Below are positions 62,482 through 64,000 of a stretch of 64,000 bases of DNA, in pieces (within the stretch, counting starts at the first letter, position 1; every line of letters begins with the position of its first letter). The stretch spans positions 34,592,145 to 34,656,144 of the forward strand of contig NC_049903.1 in NCBI RefSeq assembly GCF_001411555.2, given 5' to 3'. This DNA comes from Juglans regia (taxonomy: Eukaryota; Streptophyta; Magnoliopsida; Fagales; Juglandaceae). The notes under the pieces are model-generated. The model ran no database searches. It was given only the letters and a program-made list of their open reading frames with translations, and had not been told where the DNA came from. The translations under genes and the position numbers were made by a program.

Positions 62482-64000
62482 TGTAACATCTCATTTCAGT
62501 AGGTTAGGAGTGTCACATATTTTTTACAAAATAAATTCAGCAAGAAATCTCATATTTTATAAATGAAAATAGAATTTATTTTGTAAAAAAATGTTTCATA
62601 AAAATGTCTTCCAAAAACATTAAATGAATAAAATGAATAAATTTATGTCATAAAAGTAAATTTTATTCTAGAAAGTTTGAAACTAAATCAACTGCTCATT
62701 CTAATCATGGTCTAAGTTTTCATAAAAGTTTTTATGCTGAGAGCTTAAAAAATTCATGACTATTCATATTGATTCTTATGCTATACATGACTGATTTATC
62801 TGAATTAACTGACTGGCCTATTTGATTTAACTGATTGATCTGACTGGCTAACATACTTAATCATGTGTGCAAGGTTGTGCATTGGCCCCACGTCCTGCTG
62901 CAGCCTGCAGTAAGGGGAGCCGCTGATAGTATTCTAACATACTACGGTGGACCACGCTCGAGTCTGTGACTTGCATATCTACCCTGATCTAAACTGCATT
63001 GGTACCATGCATTTGAATGACCATCTAATTAATTGATCTGGTCTTATCTTGCACTTGAAGTTAAGATAGCTTACGTGTCTTATACACATGAGATGCATGA
63101 CATAATACATACATAATTGTAGTTTTTGAATTTGAACGTAATGCGGAATGACATGATCGTATGTTATGCTGGATGACATGTTTGTATATGACATGATTGT
63201 GCATAAATAATGGCTGTCAATGAACTGGCTTGAATAATAATTATATATAAGCTGAATTGTGATGATCCTAATTTGTGATCAAATTAGTTACTTCGTAGCT
63301 CGCCACTGAGAGGGAGGAGATGATGCACGACAGCTCTGGGTGGTTGGAGGTGGTTGGCGACACGACTGGTTTCTCTGGGCAAGGTAGTGCGACGCCGAGA
63401 GAGAGAGAGAGAACGAGATTCTGTTATGCCGAAACAAGAGGGAGAGAGAGAAGGGTGGTGATCGTAGCGGAAGAGCACGAGAGGGAGGAAGGGGCTGAGG
63501 CGATGCTTTCTGTGGTGGTCCTGGTTGCTAGGAGGGAGGTTGCGGTGGCTACTGGGGAACAAGGCTCACGGTTTGCAGCTTAAAGGGAAGTGTTTTCTTT
63601 GTTTCTTTTTTGTGTAACTCTGGTTTGTAGTGTGAGGGAAAACGCGGCGGATCGTGAATTTGTTGATGAGAATATTGTGAGGAGGAAGAGAGGATTTATA
63701 AGGGCTTTGATGTGAGAGTTGGTCTTCCATTAGAATACTAACAACTAACACTGAGAGACGTACGGGCTTGGAGGTTTCTTGTGTTTAATTCAGAGGTTTC
63801 TGGGTTTACGTAGAGGGACGATGATGAGTATGAGGTTATGATTATAGAATCAAGAGATGAGATTTACGGGTAGAGATAGAAAGAAATAAGATTTAAATTC
63901 AAACTAAAAATTAAAATCCGATGATAATAATAACAATAATAAAATATTTTTAGTTATAAGAAAAATACATAAAACTTATCTTATGGCCTAATCTTAGGAT
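62482..64000 (-). mobile_element. LTR-like sequence running off the right edge
   Basis: Starts TGTAACATCTCATTTC on the plus strand. It has the same layout as 39277-42816 and 44274-47896: AT-rich part, a GC-richer block near 62880-62970, then GA/CT-rich sequence. A minus-strand TATA box (TTATAAATCC, about 63701-63692) is followed by CT-rich leader-like sequence. Read as an LTR in minus orientation, its 3' end is at 62482. The rest is outside the window. Open frames at 63284-63583 are compositional. Confidence 0.5.

Overview
This is nuclear DNA of a flowering plant. It is AT-rich, its genes are split by GT..AG introns, and it is crowded with plant transposable elements. The codon-level match of the genes to eudicot families is clear. 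A Fagales (walnut/hickory-like) source is my guess, because one MITE type present twice (24994-25173 and 61475-61650) looks like a family I associate with that order. I could not test this.

Five host genes can be read. From left to right they are: the 5' half of a chloroplast GNAT acetyltransferase of the NSI/SNAT type (minus, 1-1766, runs off the left edge); a STAR/KH-domain RNA-binding protein (minus, 6872-11240, 7 exons, 281 aa); the complex I subunit MWFE/NDUFA1 (plus, 14024-14350, 2 exons, frame broken by 2 nt in this sequence); a DUF1191 single-pass membrane protein (minus, 20849-21844, one exon, 331 aa); and an RNFT-type RING finger and multi-membrane-span E3 ligase (plus, 53656-60921, 8 coding exons, 469 aa). 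The KH, MWFE and DUF1191 families are neighbours in Arabidopsis (At3g08620, At3g08610, At3g08600 as I recall), so the left part is an old conserved block. I joined exons by hand; reading frame and phase agree at every junction.

Between DUF1191 and the RING gene lies a block of roughly 26 kb that is almost entirely mobile DNA. It holds a fold-back Mutator-like element (26550-27196), a complete-looking 5.8 kb Helitron (27687-33487) that carries pieces of at least three unrelated host genes (3xHMG-box, FATB thioesterase, UPL3/4 ubiquitin ligase), and two Copia elements in tandem that appear to share one LTR (33684-49520). The second Copia copy is split by two insertions of about 3.5 kb that look like solo LTRs. 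Next comes a second, opposite-strand Helitron remnant (3' end at 49766) with RPA gene debris. Smaller elements sit in the other intergenic spaces and in the RING gene introns: a PIF/Harbinger pseudogene, two tRNA-type SINEs, a deleted Copia element with both LTRs, a 476 bp TRIM, an L1-type LINE tail and several MITEs.

The most interesting objects are the gene-capturing Helitron with its intact terminal hairpin inside a (TA)n tract, the frame-broken MWFE gene inside a conserved gene block, and the layered Copia/solo-LTR nest whose insertion order can be read from target-site duplications.
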